Below, piece after piece: positions 33,224-41,810 of a stretch of DNA of 64,000 nt. Numbering within the stretch: position 1 is the first letter of the stretch; every line of letters starts with the position of its first letter. The DNA lies in assembly GCA_040384625.1 (NCBI GenBank), contig JAZKIW010000113.1, positions 1-64,000 of the forward strand. The letters are read 5' to 3'. Under the pieces are notes generated by a model that was not told where the DNA came from, did no database searches, and was given only the letters and a program-made list of their open reading frames with translations. The position numbers and the translations under genes were made by a program. Source of the stretch: CADEEN01 sp040384625. GTDB taxonomy: Bacteria > Pseudomonadota > Gammaproteobacteria > Burkholderiales > Burkholderiaceae_C.

Positions 33224-34438
33224 TCAACTCTGCTGCTGTACCAACACCGCATACAGCTTCGCGACGTCGGCCGTGCCGTCGTTGCCGGTCACGCTGCGCA
33301 GCATCTGCAGGCCCTTGGCGCGCGTTTTGGGTGCTTGCGCGAGGGCCAGCGCCAGGCGCAGCTTGGCGTCGTCGGGGCGCTTCAGGTTGCCCTTGGCGAT
33401 GCCCTTCTCGATCAGGTCCACGGCCTTGTCGGCCTGGCCCATCGAGGCGTAGACGGTGCCGACCTTGACCAGGTCGTTGCCTTCCTTCTGAGTCGAGGCT
33501 TCCGTGGCAGCTTGCGCGATCTCGGCGGCGCTTTCGGCCTGCTGCTTGAGCACCAGGTCCTTCAGGCGCTGGTGACGTGCGGCCTGGTCTCCGGTGCCCA
33601 GGGCGCCTGCGGCGTAGCCCTTGTCGACGATCGACTTGGCCTCGACCGGCAGACCGGCCTGCAGCGAGAGCTGGGCCATTTCCATGAAGTCCTCGGTCTT
33701 GGTGATCAGGCCGTTGGCGAGCTTCAGGCGCATCACGTCCAGGCCCAAGCGGTCGGCGAAGCCGGGCTTGCGCTGGATCGAGGCCAGGTGGGCGGTCCAG
33801 TAGTCCTTCTTGGCGTAATACAGCACCAGCCGCTCCAGAGCATGCGAGTAGGCGCCGTTGTTGCCCAGGCGCTTGGCGGCATCGGCCAGGCGCAGCAGGT
33901 CGTCTTCGCTGGGGCGGCGGCCGGCCTGTTCAGCGGCGCTCACCTGGGCCTGCGCGTCCTTGAAGATCTGAGAGTAGTCACCGCTTTGAGACTGCAGGTA
34001 AGCGGCCAATTGGTTCAGCGAGGCGCTGTTGCCGCCGGCAGCGCGCGCCTTGCCGATCCACTCCGAGGCTTTGGCATTGTTCTTCTGCTGAGAGTAGGCA
34101 TAGGCTAGCGATTCGGCGATCTGTGCCTGTTCGCCGGCGGCCAGGCGCCCGGAAGCCATGGCCGACTCGAAGGCTGCGATGGCGGCGCCGCTGTCACCTG
34201 CGCGCTGGGCGGCGGCGCCCTTCATGCGGTCGATCATCAACTGCTCAGCGGGGTTCTTGCCGCCCACGGCATCGGCCTCGCGCGCCTTGGCCAGCGCTTC
34301 GCGGGCCTTGCCGCCCTTGAGCAATTCGCTCGCTTGCTGGAGCGGCCTGCCCACCTCGGGGCGGATGCCCTGCGCCAAGGCGCTGCTCACCAGGCCAGCA
34401 GCCAGCAGGGCGGTGGTCAAGAGGCGGATCGATTTCAT
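33224..34438 (-). CDS. Secreted TPR-like protein of the ton operon
   Basis: The 404-residue protein has a signal peptide (residues 1-22, cleavage after SALA) followed by helical repeats of TPR type, for example GKAREALAKAREADAVGGKNP and AKASEWIGKARAAGG. It would lie in the periplasm. It is the last gene of the tonB-exbB-exbD-exbD operon, which suggests a role in energising uptake or assembling the Ton complex. The start at 34438 begins MKSIRLLTT; the open frame runs 60 bases further. Confidence 0.85.
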   Translation of the reverse strand: MKSIRLLTTALLAAGLVSSALAQGIRPEVGRPLQQASELLKGGKAREALAKAREADAVGGKNPAEQLMIDRMKGAAAQRAGDSGAAIAAFESAMASGRLAAGEQAQIAESLAYAYSQQKNNAKASEWIGKARAAGGNSASLNQLAAYLQSQSGDYSQIFKDAQAQVSAAEQAGRRPSEDDLLRLADAAKRLGNNGAYSHALERLVLYYAKKDYWTAHLASIQRKPGFADRLGLDVMRLKLANGLITKTEDFMEMAQLSLQAGLPVEAKSIVDKGYAAGALGTGDQAARHQRLKDLVLKQQAESAAEIAQAATEASTQKEGNDLVKVGTVYASMGQADKAVDLIEKGIAKGNLKRPDDAKLRLALALAQAPKTRAKGLQMLRSVTGNDGTADVAKLYAVLVQQQS

Positions 34439-34540
34439 GGGCTTGCTTTCGCGTGCGGTGATGGGAATGAAATACGGGGACCGGCCGCTTGCCGGCAACG
34501 ATCCCCGCGTGGCTGCCGTTGACGCCGGCGTCTCAGCGCA

Positions 34541-34963
34541 TCAGTTCATGAACTGTTCGTTACCGACGAGCCCGATCTTGGTCACGCCCAGACGCTGGGC
34601 GTTGGCCATCACGGCGGCGACGTACTTGTAGGTCACCAGCTTGTTGGGGCGCAAGTGCACTTCCTGCTGGTCGGGCTCGGCGGCCACTGCGGCCAGCTTT
34701 CCTTGCAACTCGCCCATGGTCACTGCCACGCCGTTCCAGCCGATTGTTCCGTCGAAGTCGACGTCCACGCGGATCGGCGGGCGCGGCTCCTTGGGCTGGG
34801 CATTGTTCGGGATCGGCATGTTCATCTTGACTGCATGTGTCTGGATCGGGATGGTGATGATGAACAGGATCAACAACACCAGCATGACGTCGATCAGCGG
34901 CGTCATGTTCATCTCGATCATCGGGGCGTCTTCACCGCCGCTGCCACCTACTTGCATCGACAT
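34541..34963 (-). CDS. exbD: ExbD-type biopolymer transporter (second copy)
   Basis: The 140-residue protein has a single N-terminal transmembrane helix with the proton-pathway Asp in MTPLIDVMLVLLILFIIT, then a periplasmic domain. It differs from the first copy mainly in the periplasmic half. It lies 12 bp after the first exbD. Two ExbD proteins per operon occur in several TonB systems of betaproteobacteria and Xanthomonas. Confidence 0.92.
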   Translation of the reverse strand: MSMQVGGSGGEDAPMIEMNMTPLIDVMLVLLILFIITIPIQTHAVKMNMPIPNNAQPKEPRPPIRVDVDFDGTIGWNGVAVTMGELQGKLAAVAAEPDQQEVHLRPNKLVTYKYVAAVMANAQRLGVTKIGLVGNEQFMN

Positions 34964-34975
34964 CTTGTTTGCTCC

Positions 34976-35413
34976 CTAGCGCGACACCACGCCCGGCGGC
35001 GGTTCAGTGATAAAGCCGACTTTGAGGATGCCCGCACGCTGGCAGGCCACGACCACGCGGCCAACCGATTCGTAGCGGACTTCGCCGTCGCCGCGGATGT
35101 GCACTTCAGGTTGCGGTTCCTTGACGGCCTCGAGCTTGAGCCGTGTGACCAAAGTCTCGATGTCGGGCAGGCGCTGCATACCCCAGTGCACCTCCCCATC
35201 GCGATTGACGGCGATGACGATGTTCTCGGGCTTGGTCTGCGTCGGAACATTGCGCTCCTTAGGCAGTTCGAGCTTGATGCTCTGCGTGACCACCGGAACG
35301 GTGATCATGAAGATGATCAGCAGCACCAGCATCACGTCCACCAGGGGCGTGGTGTTGATGGTGGAGTTCATCTCCTCTTCGTCGCCGTCTTCCGACGCTA
35401 CGTTCATCGACAT
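34976..35413 (-). CDS. exbD: ExbD-type biopolymer transporter (first copy)
   Basis: The 145-residue protein has the helix TTPLVDVMLVLLIIFMIT with the essential Asp and a periplasmic domain ending in ILKVGFITEPP. With ExbB it converts the proton motive force into TonB motion. AGGAGACAG precedes the ATG. It is the third gene of the operon. Confidence 0.94.
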   Translation of the reverse strand: MSMNVASEDGDEEEMNSTINTTPLVDVMLVLLIIFMITVPVVTQSIKLELPKERNVPTQTKPENIVIAVNRDGEVHWGMQRLPDIETLVTRLKLEAVKEPQPEVHIRGDGEVRYESVGRVVVACQRAGILKVGFITEPPPGVVSR

Positions 35414-35447
35414 CGACTGTCTCCTCGCTGATCGTTGCGTTGAACGG

Positions 35448-36293
35448 TCAGCGCTTCCCGGCCAGCAGCACGTTGTGCACGTCGCCCGAGAAGGCGCGCA
35501 CGCGCTCCATCGCGCTCTTGTTGCGACGGATCAGCCAGTTGTAGCCCATCACCGCGGGCACCGCGACGGCCAGGCCGATCGCGGTCATGATCAGGGCTTC
35601 GCCGACTGGCCCCGCCACCTTGTCGATCGAGGCCTGGCCCGAGATGCCGATGCTGGTCAGCGCGTGGAGGATGCCCCAGACAGTGCCGAACAGGCCGACA
35701 AACGGCGCCGTGGAGCCGACGGTCGCCAGGAAGGCCAGGCCATCCTGCAGGCGGCTGTTGATGTTGTCGACGGAGCGCTGGATGCTCATGCCGATCCAGG
35801 TGTGCTTGTCGATCGTGTCGACGAGCGAGCCCTCATGGTGTTCGCTCGCCTTGAGCCCGCTCTCGGCAATGAAGCGGAAGGCACTGCCTTCGTCCAAGCC
35901 CTCGGCACCCTTCCTGATCGAGCCCGCGGCCCAGAAGCTGTCGCCGGCGTGCTTGGCACTGCGCATCAGCTTGCTCTGCTCGAACAGCTTGGTGAAGATG
36001 ACGTACCAACTCCCCATCGACATGATGATCATGATGATCAGCGTGGTGCGGGTGATGATGTCGCCTTCCCTCCACATCGCTTCGATGCCGTAGGGGTTGT
36101 CGACGGTCTCTTTGCTCACCGTGGGTGCCGGCGCTGGCGTGGCTGAAGGAGCCGCCACAGGGGCCGGCGCCGCTGCCTCCGCTGCTGGAGCCGAGGCCTG
36201 GGCCAGGGCGGTCATCGGCAGGCTCGAGGCCAGCGTGGCCAGTGCTATCAATGCGGCAGCAAGGGGCGCGCGGGCAAGATGGATCAAAGACAT
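35448..36293 (-). CDS. exbB: ExbB/TolQ-type proton channel protein
   Basis: The protein is 281 residues. It has an N-terminal signal-like segment and an Ala/Pro-rich linker, then the MotA/TolQ/ExbB domain: TTLIIMIIMSMGSWYVIFTKL, then LATVGSTAPFVGLFGTVWGILHAL and AGPVGEALIMTAIGLAVAVPAV. The long N-terminus marks the ExbB2-like subtype. GGAGGAACC precedes the ATG at 36293, which fixes the start. Confidence 0.95.
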   Translation of the reverse strand: MSLIHLARAPLAAALIALATLASSLPMTALAQASAPAAEAAAPAPVAAPSATPAPAPTVSKETVDNPYGIEAMWREGDIITRTTLIIMIIMSMGSWYVIFTKLFEQSKLMRSAKHAGDSFWAAGSIRKGAEGLDEGSAFRFIAESGLKASEHHEGSLVDTIDKHTWIGMSIQRSVDNINSRLQDGLAFLATVGSTAPFVGLFGTVWGILHALTSIGISGQASIDKVAGPVGEALIMTAIGLAVAVPAVMGYNWLIRRNKSAMERVRAFSGDVHNVLLAGKR

Positions 36294-36378
36294 GGTTCCT
36301 CCAGAGAACAAACGCGCGTAATGGCTGAGGCCGCGCTGGTACCGAACTACGATCAACGGCAGGGGCGGGCGCCCAAGC

Positions 36379-37050
36379 TCAATTTGTCAATTTCCAAACG
36401 TACTCGACGTCAGCAAACGCGCCGACGGCTTTGCCGTTTTCATCTCGGCCGGGCCGGAACTTGCATTCACTCAACCCGCTCACGGCCGCCCGATCGAGCG
36501 TCTTGTGCGCACGTGATGGACCAGCTGATCTGAGCACTTCGGCGCCGATCATCTTGCCGGCCGCATCAATGGTGAATCGAATCTTGGTTGTCCCCGTCGC
36601 CTCTTCCTTCAAGGCGGCAGCGGGGTAGTCGGGCTTGCAGTCGCTGACGCTAGTGATTGCAGCGACCGCTGCCACTCGCGCCGGCGCGGGCGCGGGCGGT
36701 GCCTCTGGTGCCACCGGGGCAATCGCCACGGGCGCCGGCGGCGGCGCCACGGGCGTGACGGTGATCGTCGGGGCCGGTGTCGGCGGCGGGTTCACCACGA
36801 CTTCCGGTGGCGGCACGAAGCTCGGCGGCGGCGGCGCGAACTTCGGCGGCGGCGGCAGGTTTTCGGGCGGCGGCGGCGGGGGCTTGATCTCTTCGATGAT
36901 CTTGGTCTCGATCGGACCCTTGATCACTTCGATCACGGTCCGCGCAAGGCCATTGATCAGCGCCCAGCCCAGCAGGATGTGCATCACGATCACGATGCCG
37001 ATCCCGATCGCGTGTTTGCCGGGATTGCGTTGTTGCTCGGCGTAGTTCAA
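36379..37050 (-). CDS. tonB: TonB energy transducer
   Basis: The 223-residue protein has an N-terminal membrane anchor (HAIGIGIVIVMHILLGWALING), a Pro-rich spacer with PPPPPPENLPPPPKF-type repeats and a C-terminal TonB domain (YPAAALKEEATGTTKIRFTID). It spans the periplasm to outer-membrane receptors. The start is a TTG at 37050 with GGAGGAC seven bases upstream; an in-frame ATG at 37146 falls in a hairpin and lacks such a site. It is first in the operon. Confidence 0.92.
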   Translation of the reverse strand: MNYAEQQRNPGKHAIGIGIVIVMHILLGWALINGLARTVIEVIKGPIETKIIEEIKPPPPPPENLPPPPKFAPPPPSFVPPPEVVVNPPPTPAPTITVTPVAPPPAPVAIAPVAPEAPPAPAPARVAAVAAITSVSDCKPDYPAAALKEEATGTTKIRFTIDAAGKMIGAEVLRSAGPSRAHKTLDRAAVSGLSECKFRPGRDENGKAVGAFADVEYVWKLTN

Positions 37051-37102
37051 ACCACTGTCCTCCAGACGTCCGAGGTTTCCGGGCGCTGCTTGTGCAAACC
37101 AA

Positions 37103-37137
37103 CAGCCTTGTGGGCTGGTGCAACGGCAAGCGTTGCA
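37103..37137 (-). promoter_or_regulatory. Two hairpins in the tonB leader
   Basis: Two perfect stem-loops follow each other upstream of tonB: CAGCC/GGCTG (37103-37107 with 37113-37117) and TGCAACG/CGTTGCA (37119-37125 with 37131-37137). Both have 5-nt loops. They would lie in the 5' leader if transcription starts further up. No Fur box is recognised. Confidence 0.4.
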
Positions 37138-37265
37138 GGATGTCAATCGGTGACCTGCACCGCGAAGGGCGTGAATATATCGCCAAAGTGCACGGGTCCG
37201 ACTCGGGGCATCACCTTAATGGTGTCGCCCCACGCTCGTCGTGCTGACGAACTGTCGGACATCGT

Positions 37266-37341
<76 letters not shown>

Positions 37342-37446
37342 ACGACAGGGCAGAATTCTAGCAGTCGGCTTGGTGTCTTCCGTTCGGACGCAAGGCCGCG
37401 CACGCGCTCGATGCCACTGATGACAGACAGAAAACTGGGACCGAAC

Positions 37447-38292
37447 ATGCAAGACCCTGACTGGCTAGACTCGCAGTACGACAACCGACGCCGAGTACCT
37501 GAATTCGCACAGCACCTGTCGCGCTGGCGCGAAGCTTCGCTGCACGCCCGCGGCGGCCTCCGTTGCCACCTCGACATACCCTACAGCGCCGACGGTCGCC
37601 TGGCCCTGGACGTATTTCCGGCAGCGCAGCCGCGCGCCCCGGTGCTGATGTTCATTCACGGCGGCTACTGGCGCTCGCTGAACAAGTCCGATTTCTCGTT
37701 CGTCGCCACGCCGTTCGTGGCCGCCGGGTCGATGGTGGTCGTGCCCGAATATTCGCTGTGCCCGGCCGTCACGGTCGACGCCATTGCGCTGCAAATGGCT
37801 CATGCGCTGGCCTGGGTGCACATGCATGCCGCGCAGTATGGCGGCGACGCATCGCATTGCGTGGTGGCGGGGCACTCGGCCGGGGGCCATCTGGCGGCGA
37901 TGCTGCTCACTTGCGACGGCCGACGCGTTTCGCGTGAGCTGCCGACGCAACTGCTGCGAAGTGCCGTGTCGATATCGGGCTTGTACGACCTGGCGCCGAT
38001 TGCCGCCACGCCCTACCTGCAGGTCGATCTGCGTCTGACCCCCGAGGTCGTCGCACGCACCAGTCCGGCCAATTTTGCGGCTCCGAGCGGCGCGCGCCTG
38101 GCCAGTGTGGTCGGTGCGCTCGAGAGCGAAGAGTTCCGCCGCCACAACCGCCTGATCCGCGACCGATGGGGATCCCGGGTGGTGCCGATCTGCGAGGAGC
38201 TTGCCGGTCGCAACCACTTCACCGCACTCGACGAGCTTGTCGAGCCTCAGACAAGGCTGCAGCAGTGCGTTCTGCAGTGGCTCGCCGATTGA
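37447..38292 (+). CDS. Alpha/beta hydrolase, kynurenine formamidase-like
   Basis: The 281-residue protein has the oxyanion motif FIHGGYWRSLNK, the nucleophile elbow GHSAGGH and a C-terminal GRNHFTALDEL with the likely catalytic His. The HGGYW form and the N-terminal LDSQYDNRRRVPEF resemble arylformamidase-like esterases. A tryptophan-degradation cluster is not present, so the substrate is unsure. ATGs at 37411 and 37420 are alternative starts. Confidence 0.85.
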   Translation: MQDPDWLDSQYDNRRRVPEFAQHLSRWREASLHARGGLRCHLDIPYSADGRLALDVFPAAQPRAPVLMFIHGGYWRSLNKSDFSFVATPFVAAGSMVVVPEYSLCPAVTVDAIALQMAHALAWVHMHAAQYGGDASHCVVAGHSAGGHLAAMLLTCDGRRVSRELPTQLLRSAVSISGLYDLAPIAATPYLQVDLRLTPEVVARTSPANFAAPSGARLASVVGALESEEFRRHNRLIRDRWGSRVVPICEELAGRNHFTALDELVEPQTRLQQCVLQWLAD

Positions 38293-38335
38293 GTGCGGTC
38301 ATGCGCCGACCTGCGCTATGATCATTACACGAAAG

Positions 38336-38372
38336 ATAGTTTATTGCTATTGATCGGATAGCGCCATTGCAT
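38336..38372 (+). promoter_or_regulatory. OxyR binding site upstream of rubrerythrin
   Basis: The site shows ATAG (38336), CTAT (38347), ATAG (38358) and GCAT (38369), each separated by exactly 7 bp. This is the OxyR consensus of four tetranucleotides, with three perfect and the last at two of four. The last half-site overlaps a TTGCAT that could be the -35 box, the usual arrangement for OxyR activation. No oxyR gene is in the window. Confidence 0.75.
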
Positions 38373-38436
38373 TGGCGGACCCCCTGTCAGTGAGATACCG
38401 TTTGCAGCACGCCGATTGCCAACACAGGAGAGCGAC

Positions 38437-38856
38437 ATGGGCTTGAAGGGATCGAAAACCGAGCAGAACCTGAAGGACGCCTTCGCGGGTGAGTCGCAGG
38501 CCAATCGCCGGTACCTGTACTTCGCGAACAAGGCCGACATCGAGGGCCAGAACGACGTTGCGGCGCTGTTCCGATCCACTGCAGAAGGAGAAACCGGCCA
38601 CGCGCACGGCCACCTGGAGTTCTTGGAAACGGTGGGCGACCCGGCCACCGGCCTGCCGATCGGCAGCAGCCGCTTGAACCTGAAGGCTGCTGTGGCCGGC
38701 GAGACGCACGAGTACACCGACATGTACCCCGGCATGGCCAAGACCGCGCGCGACGAGAGCTTCGATGAGATCGCCGACTGGTTCGAGACCCTGGCCAAGG
38801 CCGAGCGCTCGCACGCCAATCGCTACCAGAAGGCGCTCGACGCCCTGGTGGACTGA
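38437..38856 (+). CDS. Rubrerythrin without rubredoxin domain
   Basis: The 139-residue protein is a ferritin-like diiron protein. Iron-ligand Glu/His motifs are visible in AFAGESQANRRYLYFANKAD, EGETGHAHGH, AGETHEY and AKAERSHANRY. It lacks the C-terminal Cys4 rubredoxin domain found in classical peroxidases, so electrons must come from another protein. An ACAGGAGAGCGAC site precedes ATG 38437. An OxyR box lies upstream and a terminator follows. Confidence 0.93.
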   Translation: MGLKGSKTEQNLKDAFAGESQANRRYLYFANKADIEGQNDVAALFRSTAEGETGHAHGHLEFLETVGDPATGLPIGSSRLNLKAAVAGETHEYTDMYPGMAKTARDESFDEIADWFETLAKAERSHANRYQKALDALVD

Positions 38857-38876
38857 GGCTTTCCTAACCTCCTGAG

Positions 38877-38901
38877 CAAGGGGCTGCGTGCCCCTTGTTT
38901 T
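38877..38901 (+). terminator. Rho-independent terminator after rubrerythrin
   Basis: The arms CAAGGGGC (38877-38884) and GCCCCTTG (38890-38897) form a perfect 8-bp stem with a 5-nt loop, followed by TTTT. It sits before the Fe-S gene and would leave only part of the transcripts to read through. Confidence 0.85.
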
Positions 38902-38917
38902 CCATCTGGCGGAGCAT

Positions 38918-40264
38918 ATGCGCGAAGGCAATCTCGAGGCACCGACAAGGCACCCGATCGACTGGAAGAATCCGGCTTTCCATGACGAAACCGCGGCCCT
39001 CAAGGAGATGGAGCGGGTGTTCGACATCTGTCATGGTTGCCGGCGCTGCGTCAGCTTGTGCCAGAGCTTTCCCAACCTGTTCGACCTGGTGGACGCCACC
39101 GAAGACGGCGAAGTCCACGGTGTGAAGAAGGAGGACTACTGGAAGGTCGTCGACCAGTGCTACCTGTGCGACCTGTGCTACATGACGAAGTGTCCGTACA
39201 CGCCTCCGCATCCTTGGAACCTCGACTTCCCGCATCTGATGCTGCGGGCCAAGGCGATCAAGTTCAAGAAGGGCTCGGTGGGCGCCGGCGAGCAGTTCCT
39301 GGCCTCGACCGATGTGCACGGCAGCTTCGCCGGCATCCCGGTGATCGTGCAGACGGTCAACGCGGTGAACCGGACCAAGCTGGCGCGCAAGGCGATGGAT
39401 AAGGCGCTCGGCGTGCACCCCGAAGCCTGGATGCCCGAGCTGGCGACGCAGCGCTTTCGCTGGGGCGCCAGCAAGCAAGGCAAGGCGACGGTCGTCAACA
39501 ATGGCCAGCGCACACCTGGGCGAGTGGCGATCTTCTCCACCTGCTATGTCAACTACAACGAGCCTGGCATCGGGCACGACTTGGTCAAACTGCTGGAGCA
39601 CAACGACATTCCGTATGTGATCGTCGAGAAGGAATCGTGCTGCGGCATGCCTAAGCTCGAATTGGGCGATCTCGACTCGGTGGCGCGCCACAAGGAGGCC
39701 AACATGCCGACGTTGGCGCGCTACGCCAAGGACGGCTTCGCGATCGTCAGCGCCGTGCCGAGCTGCACCCTCATGTTCAAGCAGGAACTTCCGCTGATGT
39801 TCCCGGAATGCGCCGACACACAGGCGGTGAAGGAGGCGATGTTCGATCCCTTCGAATACCTCATCGCGCGCCACAAGGACGGGCTGTTGAAGACGGATTT
39901 CAAGGCCGCGTTGGGCAAGGTCAGTTACCACATTCCTTGTCATGGCCGGGTGCAGAACATTGGCAAGAAGACGGAGGAAATGTTCAAGCTGGTCGGCAGC
40001 AAGGTCGAGGTGACGCTGAACACCATCGAGCGCTGCTCGGGCCACGCCGGTACCTATGGAGTGAAGACGCTGACGCACCCGATGGCGATGAAGATCGGCA
40101 AGCCGGTGTTCAAGGCGATGGCCAGGGACGAACCCGACTTCATCAGCAGCGACTGCGCGCTGGCCGGCCACCACATCGCGCAGGGCATGGCCCTGGCCGG
40201 CACGCCTGCGAAGGCGCTCCGGCACCCGCTGACCCTGGTGCGCATGGCCTATGGATTGGAGTGA
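38918..40264 (+). CDS. Fe-S protein with two 4Fe-4S clusters and CCG domains
   Basis: The 448-residue protein has two N-terminal ferredoxin motifs, CHGCRRCVSLC and CYLCDLCYMTKCP. Two cysteine-rich regions follow (STCYVNYNEPG to ESCCGMP, and PSCTLMF to IPCHGRVQNIG and ERCSGHAG) of the kind found in heterodisulfide reductase HdrD and GlpC. It is likely an electron-transfer protein, perhaps the reductant of the rubrerythrin. A CGGAG site supports the ATG at 38918; a GTG at 38888 lies inside the terminator loop. Confidence 0.88.
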   Translation: MREGNLEAPTRHPIDWKNPAFHDETAALKEMERVFDICHGCRRCVSLCQSFPNLFDLVDATEDGEVHGVKKEDYWKVVDQCYLCDLCYMTKCPYTPPHPWNLDFPHLMLRAKAIKFKKGSVGAGEQFLASTDVHGSFAGIPVIVQTVNAVNRTKLARKAMDKALGVHPEAWMPELATQRFRWGASKQGKATVVNNGQRTPGRVAIFSTCYVNYNEPGIGHDLVKLLEHNDIPYVIVEKESCCGMPKLELGDLDSVARHKEANMPTLARYAKDGFAIVSAVPSCTLMFKQELPLMFPECADTQAVKEAMFDPFEYLIARHKDGLLKTDFKAALGKVSYHIPCHGRVQNIGKKTEEMFKLVGSKVEVTLNTIERCSGHAGTYGVKTLTHPMAMKIGKPVFKAMARDEPDFISSDCALAGHHIAQGMALAGTPAKALRHPLTLVRMAYGLE

Positions 40265-40271
40265 ACGCCGC

Positions 40272-40850
40272 ATGACCATCACCAAGGACAGCCTCCTGAC
40301 GCTCGAGGCGTACTCGAGGATCCGCAAGAGCAGCCAGCCTGCGGCGATTGCCCACCGACGCCTGCGCAGCGTGCAGCTCGGCGACCACATCACGCTCCAG
40401 TTCGAAGACGAGCAGACCATCCGGCGCCAGATCCAGGAGATGTTGCACATCGAGAAGACCTTCGATGAGGACGGCATTCGCAGCGAGATCGACGCCTACG
40501 CAGCCCTGGTGCCCGACGGTTCGAACTGGAAGGCGACGATGCTGATCGAGTATCCCGACGTGCATGAGCGCAAGCGCGAGTTGGCGCGGCTGATCGGCGT
40601 CGAGCACCGCATGTTCGTCGAAGTCGAAGGTCATGTCCGTGCCTATGCCTTCGCCGACGAAGACCTCGACCGAAGCACCGATGAGAAGACCTCTGCGGTG
40701 CACTTCCTGCGCTTCGAGTTCAGTCGTTCGCAGTGTGCGGCGATCCGCGCCGGCGCGGCCGTCAAGATCGGCTGTGACCACACCCATTACCCGGCGCACG
40801 TGGTCGTCGCGCCGGAATCGCTGGCCAGTCTGGCGGGCGACCTGAGGTGA
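40272..40850 (+). CDS. DUF3501 family protein
   Basis: The 192-residue protein matches DUF3501 in layout: ITKDSLLTLEAYSRIRK at the start, VQLGDHITLQFEDEQTIRRQIQEMLHIE, and FEFSRSQCAAIRAGAAVKIGCDHTHYP at the end. It lies 7 bp after the Fe-S gene. The rubrerythrin/Fe-S/DUF3501 order is known to recur in proteobacteria, but I know of no assigned function for it. The single conserved Cys/His stretch suggests metal binding. Confidence 0.9.
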   Translation: MTITKDSLLTLEAYSRIRKSSQPAAIAHRRLRSVQLGDHITLQFEDEQTIRRQIQEMLHIEKTFDEDGIRSEIDAYAALVPDGSNWKATMLIEYPDVHERKRELARLIGVEHRMFVEVEGHVRAYAFADEDLDRSTDEKTSAVHFLRFEFSRSQCAAIRAGAAVKIGCDHTHYPAHVVVAPESLASLAGDLR

Positions 40851-41728
40851 AGGCCGGCACGGCGCAGTTGTCGCCGGTCGTTGCGGGAACCTGGCGCATG
40901 GCGTCGTGGGGCTGGCCTGTGGCGACGCGACTGCGCTGGATCGAGCAGTGCATCGAGCTGGGAGTCACCAGCTTCGACCATGCCGACATCTACGGAGACT
41001 ACGCCGTCGAGACCCTCTTCGGCGAAGCGTTGGCCGCAGCCCCTGGCCTGCGCGATCGCCTGCAGTTGGTCGGCAAGTGCGGTATCAAACGGGTCTCGTC
41101 GCAGCGACCCCAGCACGCAATCAAGTCGTACGACAGTTCGTGCGCACACGTGACTGCTTCGGTCGAGGCTTCGCTGCGTAGCCTGCACACCGACCGACTC
41201 GACCTGCTGTTGATCCATCGACCCGATGCCTTGATGGACCCCGACGAGCTGGCTGAAACCTTCCGCAGCTTGCGCGCCGCTGGCAAGGTGCTGCGCTTTG
41301 GCGTATCGAACCATTCGCCAGCGCAGTTTGCGCTGTTGCATCGTCGGATTCCCCTCGAAACGAACCAGATCGAGTTTTCGCCGCTGCAGCTCCAGGCGCT
41401 GGCCGACGGTACTCTGGAGCAATGCCTGGATCTCGGTCTGCGACCCATGGTCTGGTCGGCGCTTGCCGGAGGCCGCCTCTTCACCGCCGACGATGCCCAG
41501 ACGCAGCGCGTGCGCGAAATCCTCGATGCACTTGCCCGAGCGCACGGTGTCAGTGTGGCCACGGTGGCCTATGCCTGGATCCTGCGGCATCCGGCCAGGC
41601 CGCGACCCATCACCGGATCCGGGCGCATCGAAGCGGTTGCCGAGGCCGTCGCGGCGCTGTCGCTGCGCCTGCCGGCCGAAGACTGGTACCGCGTCTGGCG
41701 GGCGAGCGCCGGTCAGGACGTGGCTTGA
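40847..41728 (+). CDS. Aldo/keto reductase
   Basis: The 293-residue protein is an NADPH-dependent AKR with the tetrad Asp (TSFDHADIYGDY), Tyr (same stretch), Lys (LVGKCGI) and His (LLLIHRPD). It resembles YdhF-type oxidoreductases. The GTG start overlaps the DUF3501 stop (GTGA), so it is the last gene of the rubrerythrin unit. The substrate is unknown. Confidence 0.9.
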   Translation: MKAGTAQLSPVVAGTWRMASWGWPVATRLRWIEQCIELGVTSFDHADIYGDYAVETLFGEALAAAPGLRDRLQLVGKCGIKRVSSQRPQHAIKSYDSSCAHVTASVEASLRSLHTDRLDLLLIHRPDALMDPDELAETFRSLRAAGKVLRFGVSNHSPAQFALLHRRIPLETNQIEFSPLQLQALADGTLEQCLDLGLRPMVWSALAGGRLFTADDAQTQRVREILDALARAHGVSVATVAYAWILRHPARPRPITGSGRIEAVAEAVAALSLRLPAEDWYRVWRASAGQDVA

Positions 41729-41810
41729 CTGCGGGCTCTCCCTCGTTGCCGGACGACCGCGCCAGACGCTGAGGTGAGAATGGCGGCCCCTTGACTGTGC
41801 AGGAGCCGCC

